NCBI GenBank assembly: GCA_027621175.1
Contig: JAQCCM010000004.1
Location: 1-64,000, forward strand
Reading direction: 5' to 3'
Length of the DNA: 64,000 bases
From: Bacteroidota bacterium
GTDB lineage: Bacteria; Bacteroidota; Bacteroidia; Flavobacteriales; Flavobacteriaceae
Shown here in pieces: positions 31,182 to 40,326 of the stretch. The translations under genes were made by a program, and so were the position numbers. The stretch's first letter is position 1, and each line of letters starts with the position of its first letter. The notes beneath the pieces are model-generated. The model was not told the DNA's origin. It saw only the letters and a list, made by a program, of their open reading frames with translations, and made no database searches.

Positions 31182-31946
31182 ATGCAAATTATTTCATATA
31201 ATGTTAACGGAATTCGTGCCGCGCTTAACAAGGGTTTTTTGGATTGGCTAAAAGCAGCCTCGCCTGATATCCTTTGTTTACAAGAAACCAAAGCTCGACC
31301 AGAACAACTCGATCTTTCTATTTTTGACAACGCAGGCTATCCGTACCACTACTGGTTTTCGGCCCAAAAGAAAGGCTATAGTTCTGTGGCGATTTTATGC
31401 AAACAAAAACCTAAGCACATTGAATATGGTACGGGTATTGACTATATGGATTTTGAAGGACGCAATCTGCGTGTAGATTTTGACAACGTTTCTGTGATGA
31501 GTTTGTATTTACCGTCAGGAACCAACCCAGATCGTTTAGCCTATAAGTTTACATATATGGATGATTTTCAGGTGTACGTAAACAACCTAAAAAAAGAACT
31601 TCCAAATTTAGTCATTTGTGGCGATTACAATATTTGCCATGAAGCCATAGATATTCACGATCCAGTACGCAATGCAAAAGTTTCGGGCTTTTTGCCCGAA
31701 GAGCGCAGCTGGTTAGACGGTTTTATTCAAAATGGTTTTGTGGATTCATTTAGGCATTTAAATGTGGAGCCGCATCAATACAGTTGGTGGAGCTACCGCG
31801 CCAATTCCCGTGCTAATAATAAGGGCTGGCGCATTGACTACGCCATGGTTTCTGAACCACTAAAAAATAGTATTAAACGCGCCTTTATCCTACCCCAAGC
31901 AGTCCATTCTGACCACTGTCCTGTTGGCGTAACACTTGCAATTTAA
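31182..31946 (+). CDS. xth: Exodeoxyribonuclease III (AP endonuclease)
   Basis: SYNVNGIRAAL, CLQETKA, WWSYRANSRANNKGWRIDYAMVS, HSDHCPV. Confidence 0.92.
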   Translation: MQIISYNVNGIRAALNKGFLDWLKAASPDILCLQETKARPEQLDLSIFDNAGYPYHYWFSAQKKGYSSVAILCKQKPKHIEYGTGIDYMDFEGRNLRVDFDNVSVMSLYLPSGTNPDRLAYKFTYMDDFQVYVNNLKKELPNLVICGDYNICHEAIDIHDPVRNAKVSGFLPEERSWLDGFIQNGFVDSFRHLNVEPHQYSWWSYRANSRANNKGWRIDYAMVSEPLKNSIKRAFILPQAVHSDHCPVGVTLAI

Positions 31947-31949
31947 CAG

Positions 31950-32987
31950 ATGAAATACACCATTATTCCGCACACTGATATTCGGGTGAGCAAAATTTGC
32001 CTTGGCACCATGACTTGGGGCAATCAAAACACACAAGAGGAAGCCTTTGAACAAATGGATTATGCCCTGGAAAAAGGGGTGAATTTTATTGATACAGCCG
32101 AATTATATCCTGTTCCAGCAAACGCAGAAACGTATGCCGATACGGAGCGCATTATAGGCCATTGGTTTGCCCAACAAAAAAACCGAGATAAGGTAGTGTT
32201 GGCGACCAAAATTGCGGGCCCTGGTGCTTATACCGCTCATATCCGTACAACGGGCTTTACTCCTGAAAGCCTTCGCGAAGGATTGGAAGGAAGTTTGACA
32301 CGCCTAAAAGCAGATTATATAGATGTCTATCAATTGCACTGGCCCGAACGAAACACTAATTTTTTTGGAAAACGGGATTATTTTCCAGATGAAAACGAGC
32401 AATGGGAAATCAATTTTCAGGAGGTTTTAGAAACGCTGGATGGCTTTGTTAAGGAAGGGAAAATTAGGCATATTGGTTTGTCTAATGAAACCCCCTGGGG
32501 TGCAATGAAGTATTTGAGCATTTCTGAATACAAAAATCTCCCCCGAGCGAAAACCATTCAAAACCCATATTCCTTGCTCAATCGTACTTTTGAGGTGGGA
32601 AATGCGGAGGTTTCGCATCGTGAGCAGTTGGGGCTTTTGGCATATTCCCCTTTAGCTTTTGGGGTGCTTTCTGGAAAATACCGCGGTGGAAATCTTCCCG
32701 AGAAAAGCAGGCTAAAATTATTCCCTCGCATGAAACGATACAGTGGAAATGAAGCTTTAGCAGCTACGGAAGCCTATGCTAAAATTGCTGAAAAGCATCA
32801 GCTATCACTTACGCAATTGGCGTTGGCTTTTGTTACCGATCGCCCTTTTGTCACGTCCAATATTATCGGTGCTACCACCATGGAACAGCTAGCGGAGAAT
32901 ATCGCTACTGCAAATGTTACATTATCAGATGACATTTTAGCAGAAATTGATGCGGTGCATAATCAAATGCCCAACCCTGCGCCTTAA
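31950..32987 (+). CDS. Aldo/keto reductase (Tas-like)
   Basis: ICLGTMTWGNQNTQEEAFEQMDYALEKGVNFIDTAELYP, YQLHWP, YSPLAFGVLSGKY. The last 30 codons are duplicated at 33772-33861. Confidence 0.9.
   Translation: MKYTIIPHTDIRVSKICLGTMTWGNQNTQEEAFEQMDYALEKGVNFIDTAELYPVPANAETYADTERIIGHWFAQQKNRDKVVLATKIAGPGAYTAHIRTTGFTPESLREGLEGSLTRLKADYIDVYQLHWPERNTNFFGKRDYFPDENEQWEINFQEVLETLDGFVKEGKIRHIGLSNETPWGAMKYLSISEYKNLPRAKTIQNPYSLLNRTFEVGNAEVSHREQLGLLAYSPLAFGVLSGKYRGGNLPEKSRLKLFPRMKRYSGNEALAATEAYAKIAEKHQLSLTQLALAFVTDRPFVTSNIIGATTMEQLAENIATANVTLSDDILAEIDAVHNQMPNPAP
32898..32987 (+). repeat. Left copy of the 90-bp aldo/keto reductase 3'-end direct repeat
   Basis: Aligns without gaps to 33772-33861: 10 mismatches in 90, only 1 in the last 57 bp. 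Confidence 0.95.
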
Positions 32988-33050
32988 ACGAGTTTTGTTA
33001 AGATTTATATATTCTTTCAGTCAAGTGGGGTTTAAATAGGATGAAATAAA

Positions 33051-33081
33051 AACCCCCGAAACGGCTCAAATTTCGAGGGTT
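33051..33081 (-). terminator. Intrinsic terminator for the minus-strand mini-operon
   Basis: AACCCCCGAAA…TTTCGAGGGTT stem (1 mismatch). Followed on the minus strand by TTTTATTTC. Confidence 0.75.
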
Positions 33082-33114
33082 AAGGTGTAATTAAAAAGTA
33101 AATTATAGAGCCAA

Positions 33115-33354
33115 TTATAAGCAGTCAGCGCATGCCTCTATACGTTTTGCTAAATCTTTTAATGCGTGTTTTAGCTGCTCTTTTTCTTCAAGTGATATTT
33201 CGGTTTTGGCACCGTTACTGTTAATGCCGTTAATTTTGTGGTTTAGCCACGAACGTGATTTTCCAAAGTATTTTTTTGAAACCTGCGCCCACGAAATATC
33301 CAATAATATATCGCTTACCGATTGCTTTAGAGATTGTGTTTTTGTTATGCTCAT
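33115..33354 (-). CDS. DUF5053-like small protein with a possible helix-turn-helix
   Basis: 79 aa; ISWAQVSKKYFGKSRSWLNHKINGINSNG looks HTH-like. Within the repeat-flanked island. Confidence 0.65.
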   Translation of the reverse strand: MSITKTQSLKQSVSDILLDISWAQVSKKYFGKSRSWLNHKINGINSNGAKTEISLEEKEQLKHALKDLAKRIEACADCL

Positions 33355-33393
33355 ATTTGTGTTTTTGTGCCCTCTTTCAAGGGGATTTTGATG

Positions 33394-33534
33394 TTAATCC
33401 ATATCAAGAAGCTCGTCTAATAGGTTTCTTATGTACCATTCCAATTCAGGCTCGCCGTTTGGGCAGGATTTTTTATAGTTCCGTATGGTTTCTATTAAAT
33501 CTGCCTCTTGTTGTGTTACTTTCAGTGTTATCAT
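33394..33534 (-). CDS. Small ORF (46 aa, MITLKVTQQEADLIETIRNYKKSCPNGEPELEWYIRNLLDELLDMD)
   Basis: Not in the ORF track. Intact ATG-to-TAA frame, co-directional and 39 bp upstream of the DUF5053-like ORF, preceded by TACGTTTG. Confidence 0.5.
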   Translation of the reverse strand: MITLKVTQQEADLIETIRNYKKSCPNGEPELEWYIRNLLDELLDMD

Positions 33535-33558
33535 TAGTGTTACTTTCTAATTACAACA

Positions 33559-33583
33559 CAAACGTAATATACATTTGTATATT
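33559..33583 (-). promoter_or_regulatory. Bacteroidota-type -7 box (TACGTTTG on the minus strand) next to the palindrome AATATACATTTGTATATT
   Basis: -7-like TAnnTTTG at 33559-33566. Hyphenated 8-2-8 perfect inverted repeat at 33566-33583, directly upstream of it. Confidence 0.6.
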
Positions 33584-33771
33584 AAACAAGGTTTATGCAG
33601 TTATTATTAAAAAAAATTCTATTGAGGGAGTTTGTTTTTGGTTGTTGTCTTTTTTTTTGGAAAGAAAACAAAAATGTTTGCTTTTCAACTAAACCTTATT
33701 AACAATGAAAATAACACTTCATTTCTTTGCGTTTTATTAAATTTTATGAATACCACATCATATAAGAGTAA

Positions 33772-33861
33772 AATATTGCTCCTGTTGATTTAACTTTATC
33801 AAATGACATTTTAGCAGAAATTGATGCGGTGCATAATCAAATGCCTAACCCTGCGCCTTAA
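33772..33861 (+). pseudogene. Right copy of the aldo/keto reductase 3' end (…NIAPVDLTLSNDILAEIDAVHNQMPNPAP*)
   Basis: 30 in-frame codons homologous to 32898-32987. No start and no upstream AKR sequence. Its stop overlaps the radA stop tail-to-tail. Confidence 0.93.
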
Positions 33862-35207
33862 AACAAATGCGCTACTACTTCTTGTATTGTGGCCAATCGA
33901 ATAAGTTCTAAGCCTTTTGGCGGTTCAGCGACTTTTTGCGCCACCACCATACGCTCAAAGCCCAACTTTGTAGCTTCTTGCATGCGTTGTTCCATTTTGG
34001 GGACGTTACGCAACTCTCCAGAGAGTCCCACTTCGGCAGCAAATGTATAGCCTTTAGGAATGGCAACATCCAAACTGCTAGAGAGTATGGCAACCATCAC
34101 TGCCAAGTCTAACCCGGGATCGTCCAGGCGGATACCCCCCGCAAGGTTTAGAAATACATCTTTGGCGCCCAATTGAAAACCAGCCCGTTTTTCCAATACG
34201 GCTAACAGCATATTCAGCCGTTTATTATCAAAGCCCGTACTGCTGCGTTGTGGCGTGCCATATACGGCAGAACTTACAAGAGCTTGCACTTCTATAAGCA
34301 TGGGTCTAATACCCTCAACAGTAGTGCCAATGGCGTGTCCGCTAAGTCCCGCACTTTCTGAGGAAATAAGCAATGCGCTGGGGTTAGAAACAGGCAATAA
34401 TCCCTCTTGTGCCATGGTATAAATACCCAATTCGGCCGTCGTGCCAAATCGGTTTTTGTGTGCACGTAAAATGCGATATACATGATTTCTGTCGCCCTCA
34501 AAATGAAGTACGGTATCAACCATGTGTTCTAACACTTTAGGCCCTGCAATGGCACCATCTTTGGTAATATGCCCAACCAAAAATACAGGTGTTTGTGTGC
34601 TTTTCGCAAACTGGAGTAACTCGGCCGTACAGGCACGAATTTGCGATACACTGCCTGCAGTACTGTCAATGACATCGGAGTGTAGGGTTTGTATGGAGTC
34701 AATCACAACAACTGCCGGTTGAAGTTTACCCAAATGGTGCAATAGCGACTGCGTATGTGTTTCTGCAAGCAGATAGCATTCGCTGCTTTCTTCGGTTACG
34801 CGCGCGCTACGCAGTTTTATTTGTTGTTCGCTCTCCTCTCCCGAAACATAAACCACTTTCCCTTTTACAGAAAGGGCAACTTGTAACAGTAATGTAGATT
34901 TTCCAATGCCGGGTTCGCCACCCACAAGCATCATGGCTCCCGGAACAATACCGCCGCCCAACACACGATCTAACTCTGAATCTCCTGAAGGTAGTCGTTG
35001 AATCGCATCTATGGCCACATCTTGAATACGCACTGGGCTAGCTTTTGTTGGCGCAACTTTTTCGCTTTGCCAGGCCGGTGGTTTCGGGTTGTTCAACACT
35101 TCTTCTTGCAGCGTGTTCCAGCTTTTACAAGAGCTACATTGCCCTTGCCATTGCGTGTGTTGAGTTCCGCAATGGGTACAAAAAAATGCCTTTTTGACTT
35201 TTGCCAT
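33858..35207 (-). CDS. radA: DNA repair protein RadA
   Basis: FFCTHCGTQHTQWQGQCSSCKSWNT zinc finger, GGEPGIGKSTLLLQ, HRILRAHKNRFG-type KNRFG motif, Lon-like C-terminal domain. Confidence 0.95.
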   Translation of the reverse strand: MAKVKKAFFCTHCGTQHTQWQGQCSSCKSWNTLQEEVLNNPKPPAWQSEKVAPTKASPVRIQDVAIDAIQRLPSGDSELDRVLGGGIVPGAMMLVGGEPGIGKSTLLLQVALSVKGKVVYVSGEESEQQIKLRSARVTEESSECYLLAETHTQSLLHHLGKLQPAVVVIDSIQTLHSDVIDSTAGSVSQIRACTAELLQFAKSTQTPVFLVGHITKDGAIAGPKVLEHMVDTVLHFEGDRNHVYRILRAHKNRFGTTAELGIYTMAQEGLLPVSNPSALLISSESAGLSGHAIGTTVEGIRPMLIEVQALVSSAVYGTPQRSSTGFDNKRLNMLLAVLEKRAGFQLGAKDVFLNLAGGIRLDDPGLDLAVMVAILSSSLDVAIPKGYTFAAEVGLSGELRNVPKMEQRMQEATKLGFERMVVAQKVAEPPKGLELIRLATIQEVVAHLF

Positions 35208-35220
35208 TGGGCGAAGCTAC

Positions 35221-36177
35221 TTATTTTTTAGAAAAAATGGGGAGTAGTAAAAAAGAAAGACTGCCAAAAATGACGATCATAATGGTTTGTCCTGTCCACA
35301 TCACCCAACCAAAAGCCAACGCATCGGGATAAGGCACATCAAAAGCTTGCAAAACCGCAGCTACAGCCAAGGGATATAAACCGATGCCGCCGTTGGTGGC
35401 AGACATGGCAAACCCTCCTGCAATAAATGCCGGGATAATCGCCGAGAGGGATAATCCACTTGTTTCGGGAAGCGCAAAAGTAACCACCCAAAACATCATC
35501 AAGTACATAAGCCAAATAAATAGGGTGTGTGCTATAAACGCCCATTTATTTTCCATAGAGCGTACCGAAAGCATTCCCGACCAAAGGCCATTAAAAAAGC
35601 CCATTAATTTTGTTGCCCATGCTTTTTGTGAGCGCTTCAGTTTTTTGATAAAAACAAAAAAAAGGACTGCGATACCTACTACCCAAAGCAGGATATATAC
35701 ATTAAGCGTAGGATTTCCAATGATGTCAAGTATTAATTCGCTGTGAAGTAAAAACCCCAAACCTATAAAGGAGAACAACAAAATAAGGTCGATAATGCGC
35801 TCAGTTACAATGGTACCAAATCCTTTTTGAAATGGAACACCGGCATAGGTTGCTAGTGCGGTAGCACGCAATACTTCTCCAGAACGTGGGATACCTAAGT
35901 TCGAAAAATAGGCAATCAGTACCGTTAAGGTTCTGATGGTAAAGGATGGTTGGTAGCCAAGCGGTTTAAGTAAAAAATTCCAGCGGTAAGCCCGCGATAA
36001 GTGGCTAAGCGCACCGAAAACCAGCGATAAAAACACAACGGTTAAATCGGCTTGTTTAATGGCAGCAAAAATTTGCAGGCGGTCTTCTTCAGAAGTATTC
36101 GCAAATGAAAAATATACCAAATAAAGTCCTAAACCTAAAGGAACTATATTTTTAAGAAGCTTTAGGGATTTAGCCAT
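35221..36177 (-). CDS. Lysylphosphatidylglycerol synthase TM region / flippase-like membrane protein
   Basis: Multi-TM protein with LSHLSRAYRWNFLL and NLGIPRSGEVLRATALATYAGVPFQKGFGTIVTERIIDL. Confidence 0.8.
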   Translation of the reverse strand: MAKSLKLLKNIVPLGLGLYLVYFSFANTSEEDRLQIFAAIKQADLTVVFLSLVFGALSHLSRAYRWNFLLKPLGYQPSFTIRTLTVLIAYFSNLGIPRSGEVLRATALATYAGVPFQKGFGTIVTERIIDLILLFSFIGLGFLLHSELILDIIGNPTLNVYILLWVVGIAVLFFVFIKKLKRSQKAWATKLMGFFNGLWSGMLSVRSMENKWAFIAHTLFIWLMYLMMFWVVTFALPETSGLSLSAIIPAFIAGGFAMSATNGGIGLYPLAVAAVLQAFDVPYPDALAFGWVMWTGQTIMIVIFGSLSFLLLPIFSKK

Positions 36178-36181
36178 GGAA

Positions 36182-36532
36182 TCAGTCCAAGGTATTGGTG
36201 GAGGTATTTGGGAAAATCAGCGTCGGTTTAAACGATTTGGCATCGTAAACGGACATACTGGCGTAGCTGATAATAATGACGACATCTCCTTTTTGTACTT
36301 TTCGTGCCGCAGGCCCGTTTAGTGTGATTTCACCTGAATCAGCAGCCCCTTCTATAACGTACGTTTCTAGACGTTCCCCGTTGTTTACATTCACCACCTG
36401 CACCTTTTCCCCTGCTATAATATTTGCAGCATCCATAAGGGTTTTGTCAATGGTAATACTACCGATGTAGTCTAACTCGGCTCCTGTAACTTTTACGCGG
36501 TGAATTTTAGATTTTAAAACCTCAATTTGCAT
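36182..36532 (-). CDS. panD: Aspartate 1-decarboxylase
   Basis: [24 protein letters not shown] (GS cleavage site), [18 protein letters not shown]. Confidence 0.95.
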   Translation of the reverse strand: MQIEVLKSKIHRVKVTGAELDYIGSITIDKTLMDAANIIAGEKVQVVNVNNGERLETYVIEGAADSGEITLNGPAARKVQKGDVVIIISYASMSVYDAKSFKPTLIFPNTSTNTLD

Positions 36533-36545
36533 GGCACAAATGTAC

Positions 36546-37382
36546 TTATTTTAATGCGATATTATCAATCAATCGAACCCCTTCAACAGAAGTTGCCACA
36601 AAGAGGCGTTGTTTATCTAGCGCATTGACTTCGGCAACTTCTTTAAGCGTCGTTTCGTCAACGCACAAGGCGTAGTGCAGTGTAAATGTAGGATGCTTGG
36701 CAAACATATTTGTAATATGGTCGTAAATGGCCTCTTTTTTCATACCGTTACTGGCGCACTGTTCTAGCGTTTTGTAAATAAAACCCGCTTCGGCTCTGGT
36801 AGCTTTTGTCAAAAGCTCGTTACGCGAACTCATGGCTAGCCCGTTGTTTTCTCTCACTATTGAGCAGGGGACAATTGTTGTGGGTATGTTTGCTGTTTTC
36901 ACCCAGTTCTTAATAATTTGCAATTGCTGAAAATCTTTTTCTCCAAAGTAAGCACGATTGGGGTTAATAACCTCAAAAAGCTTAGACACAATGGTGATAA
37001 CTCCGTTAAAATGATTTGGGCGATCTGCACCTTCCATCACAGCATCTAATCCGTTGCATGCATGCAATTCGGCATGAACTTGCTTGGGATACATATCCTT
37101 AATTGATGGCGCAAAAACATGAATATTTGGATTTATTTTATGAATGGCGTCCACATCTTCCTTAAGACGAACAGGATATGCATGTAAATCTGAAGGGTTG
37201 TTAAATTGGGTTGGATTTACAAAAATAGTTACCCAAACCGTTTCGTTTTCAATTTGTGCACGTTCTATCAGCGCAAGGTGTCCTTGGTGTAAGGCACCCA
37301 TAGTGGGTACCAATCCGCATTGATTTCCCAAATACTTTTTACGTTCGCGATGAAGTGCTTCTAAATTTTGATATAGTGGCAT
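36546..37382 (-). CDS. panC: Pantothenate synthetase
   Basis: [51 protein letters not shown]. Confidence 0.95.
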   Translation of the reverse strand: MPLYQNLEALHRERKKYLGNQCGLVPTMGALHQGHLALIERAQIENETVWVTIFVNPTQFNNPSDLHAYPVRLKEDVDAIHKINPNIHVFAPSIKDMYPKQVHAELHACNGLDAVMEGADRPNHFNGVITIVSKLFEVINPNRAYFGEKDFQQLQIIKNWVKTANIPTTIVPCSIVRENNGLAMSSRNELLTKATRAEAGFIYKTLEQCASNGMKKEAIYDHITNMFAKHPTFTLHYALCVDETTLKEVAEVNALDKQRLFVATSVEGVRLIDNIALK

Positions 37383-37468
37383 TGGTGTACTGAAACGAAT
37401 CAAACACAAAAGTCGTGTAAATTTTTAGTAAATTTGCTTTTTAATCCACAAATACGGTTAGCGCCTTT

Positions 37469-38272
37469 ATGAAAGACAAAAAGATATTATACATATCATC
37501 AGAGGTCGTGCCTTATCTACCGCATAGTGAACTTTCCAATTTGGCATTTGATATCCCAAAAATGGTTAATGACCGTGGAGGGCAAACACGTATTTTTATT
37601 CCAAAATATGGATTGATTAATGAGCGGCGTCATCAATTACATGAAGTAATTCGTCTTTCAGGAATGAATTTGGTTGTCAATGATATTGATATGCCTTTGA
37701 TCATCAAAGTTGCATCTATTCCTAAAGAACGCATGCAAGTTTACTTTATTGATAACGAAGACTATTTCAAAGGGCGTGGATTGTATGCGGAAGAAAATGG
37801 AAACCTCTATTCCGACAACGAAGAGCGTGCTATTTTCTTTGCCAAAGGCGTTATTGAAACAGTAAAAAAACTAAACTGGTCTCCAGATATTATTCATGTT
37901 CAAGGCTGGATTGCAACTTTAGTACCGTTGTATTGTAAGTTTTATTACAAAGACGAGCCTTTGCTTGCTCACACCAAAATTGTAACATCTTTCTTTGCGC
38001 CGCCTTTCAAAGGAAAGTTAGAGGGAGATTTATTTTCAAAAATTGCATTTGACGGTATAGAAGCCCACCAAATGGAAAACTTAAAAAACGCAACACTAGA
38101 TGAAATGCTTTTAAACGCTGTAAATCACTCCGATGGCATTATTCTTGCCAGTCCAGATATCAGCGATGCAGTGAAAAAGGCTGCGTATAGTAGCGCAAAA
38201 CCTATTTTAGAATTGAGTAAAGAAGCTGATATCCTTGATGCCCACGAAACCTTTTACCAGACTGAATTTTAA
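37469..38272 (+). CDS. Stand-alone glycogen/starch synthase N-terminal (GT5-like) domain protein
   Basis: MKDKKILYISSEVVPYLPHSELSNLAFDIPKMVNDRGGQTRIFIPKYGLINERR…PDIIHVQGWIATLVPLY. Only the N-terminal Rossmann domain is present. Confidence 0.8.
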   Translation: MKDKKILYISSEVVPYLPHSELSNLAFDIPKMVNDRGGQTRIFIPKYGLINERRHQLHEVIRLSGMNLVVNDIDMPLIIKVASIPKERMQVYFIDNEDYFKGRGLYAEENGNLYSDNEERAIFFAKGVIETVKKLNWSPDIIHVQGWIATLVPLYCKFYYKDEPLLAHTKIVTSFFAPPFKGKLEGDLFSKIAFDGIEAHQMENLKNATLDEMLLNAVNHSDGIILASPDISDAVKKAAYSSAKPILELSKEADILDAHETFYQTEF

Positions 38273-38280
38273 TACCCAGA

Positions 38281-39998
38281 TGATTAAAAAAATTATCCCA
38301 ATTGCACTTTTTCTTTCCCTAATATCGTGTGATAAAAAATTTAATGACCTTGGCTCTGAAGTGCTTCCTGAAATTTTAGTCCAAGGCAAAAAAGCAACGT
38401 ATCCAGCTAAGGTATCCCATGACTTATTGGATGTGGTTCAAACAAATGCTGGAGGCGTTTTGCAACTGGGGGAACGTCCTAATAACTTATTTGGATCGAT
38501 TTCTACCAACGTCGTTTCCCAGTTTAACTTAAGTGCTTATCCGCCTAAATTTGGAAACTTTACCCAAAAACGTGAAATTGATAGTACCTTTAATGAAATG
38601 GAAACCATTACGGATGTATGGTTGGAAATTCCATTTTTTACCAATAGGAATGATGCAGACAACGATGGTTTAATTGATGCATACGACATTGACGATGCTG
38701 ACGTTAACAGCGACTCGGACGGAGATGGCGCTAGTGATATTATAGAGCGAAACGCCGGAACAGATCCAACAAACCCAGATACGGACGGAGATGGTATTTT
38801 AGATGGGAATGATACGGAAACTAAGAATCCAAATCCCGATAAAAAACTCTATGACATAGACTCTCTTTTTGGCAATAGGGAAGCAATTTTTGATATTGAG
38901 GTTACGAAGCTCAATTACTTTTTACGTCAATTAGATCCTGATGCTAATTTTGAGCAATTCCAACCGTATTATTCCAATTTCAATTTCAATTCTTATAAAG
39001 GTCAACAATTGGCCAGTGAAACTATGCAACTGGATTTTGATGAAATTGATGTTGATGAGGAAGATGCCAAAAATTTAACGCCAAGACTTCGTGTTCCTTT
39101 GGATAAATCATTTTTTCAGCAACAGATTTTTGATAAAGAGGATGCAACGGAACTTTCAACAGCTGTATTATTTCAAGATTATTTCAGATCTGTTTCCATT
39201 GAAACACGTAACTTTAGTATGCCCTTACTTATGTTGCTTGATTTTAACAAAATGACCATTCGGGTTGCCTATACCTACAAGGCAAAAAAGGCAAATACCA
39301 ATCCCGTGGAAATTGAAGAAAAGAGCAAGGAATTTCTCATCAACGCAAGTGCTCTTAAATTTAATACGATAAATAGGACAGTACCAGCATCGCCCGTACT
39401 AAATGAGATCGTTACCACTTCTGAACCATCAAAAATTGCTTTAGGTGGCGGATTGGGAAGTGTTGCCACAATTCATCTTTTTGAAGACAATGAAAGCTTG
39501 GAAGCAATTAAAGGAAAAAAAGATTCTTGGCTCTTTAATGAGGCAAACCTTATATTTTATGTGGATAAACAAACCGTAGAACAATATGGATTAACACTAC
39601 CAGAGCGCTTGTATTTATACAATGCGGATACTAATGCAGCGATCCTAGATTTTTCACAAGACGTAACCACAACAAAAAAACACAACAAGGTGGTGTATGG
39701 CGGATTTCTTACAGAAGACGACGACAAACAATACTATAAAATTAGAATCACGGATTACCTCCGTAATATTGTTAAAAAAGACTCTACCAACGCACCTTTA
39801 CGCTTGGCAGTTGCCGATGCTTTTGCAACTCAAAGTCCCGTTCCCATGGCTAAAGCCAAAAACACTAGCCTTAATAAAATTCCCGCTACAACAATCTCTA
39901 CGCCAAAGTCAGTGGTATTTGTAGGACCAAACCCAACAGACCCAGCACTTGAAAATCTTAAGTTGCAGCTAGAGGTATACTATACAGAAATTGAGTAA
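38281..39998 (+). CDS. DUF4270 lipoprotein with an embedded thrombospondin type-3-like Ca-binding segment
   Basis: LSLISCDKKFNDLGSEVL lipobox; DADNDGLIDAYDIDDADVNSDSDGDGASDIIERNAGTDPTNPDTDGDGILDGNDTE. Confidence 0.8.
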
Positions 39999-40059
39999 AA
40001 AACATATTAGCAAACAACCAATAAATTAATATTTTTAGAACATCCTATAATCTAAAAAT

Positions 40060-40326
40060 ATGGTAAACGGGGTACTTATTCTTGTCGCTACATTCCTTGC
40101 TCTACTGGCGTTAAATTATTTTTCTATTCGCGCTTTTAAACTTTCAAAACATAAGCGAGAACGGTTACGTGATATTTGGTTAATCATTTACGTTCTTTTT
40201 ACTGTTCTCTTAGGGTTGATTAATGTAGTTGTTGAGGAAAATGCTTTGATTGGCTGGGGGCAAATTGTTATCGGGGTAGCTTTCTTTTTTGCTGATAAAT
40301 ACGACAGAAAAAGAAAAAATTTATAA
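40060..40326 (+). CDS. Small two-to-three TM hypothetical protein
   Basis: 88 aa with hydrophobic segments VLILVATFLALLALNYF and IWLIIYVLFTVLLGLINVVV. Confidence 0.6.
   Translation: MVNGVLILVATFLALLALNYFSIRAFKLSKHKRERLRDIWLIIYVLFTVLLGLINVVVEENALIGWGQIVIGVAFFFADKYDRKRKNL

Noticed and set aside
33255-33692. 145-aa plus-strand ORF in the mini-island
   Set aside because: It runs antisense through the DUF5053-like gene, the 46-aa ORF and their promoter. Hydrophobic low-complexity translation; less plausible than the minus-strand pair.
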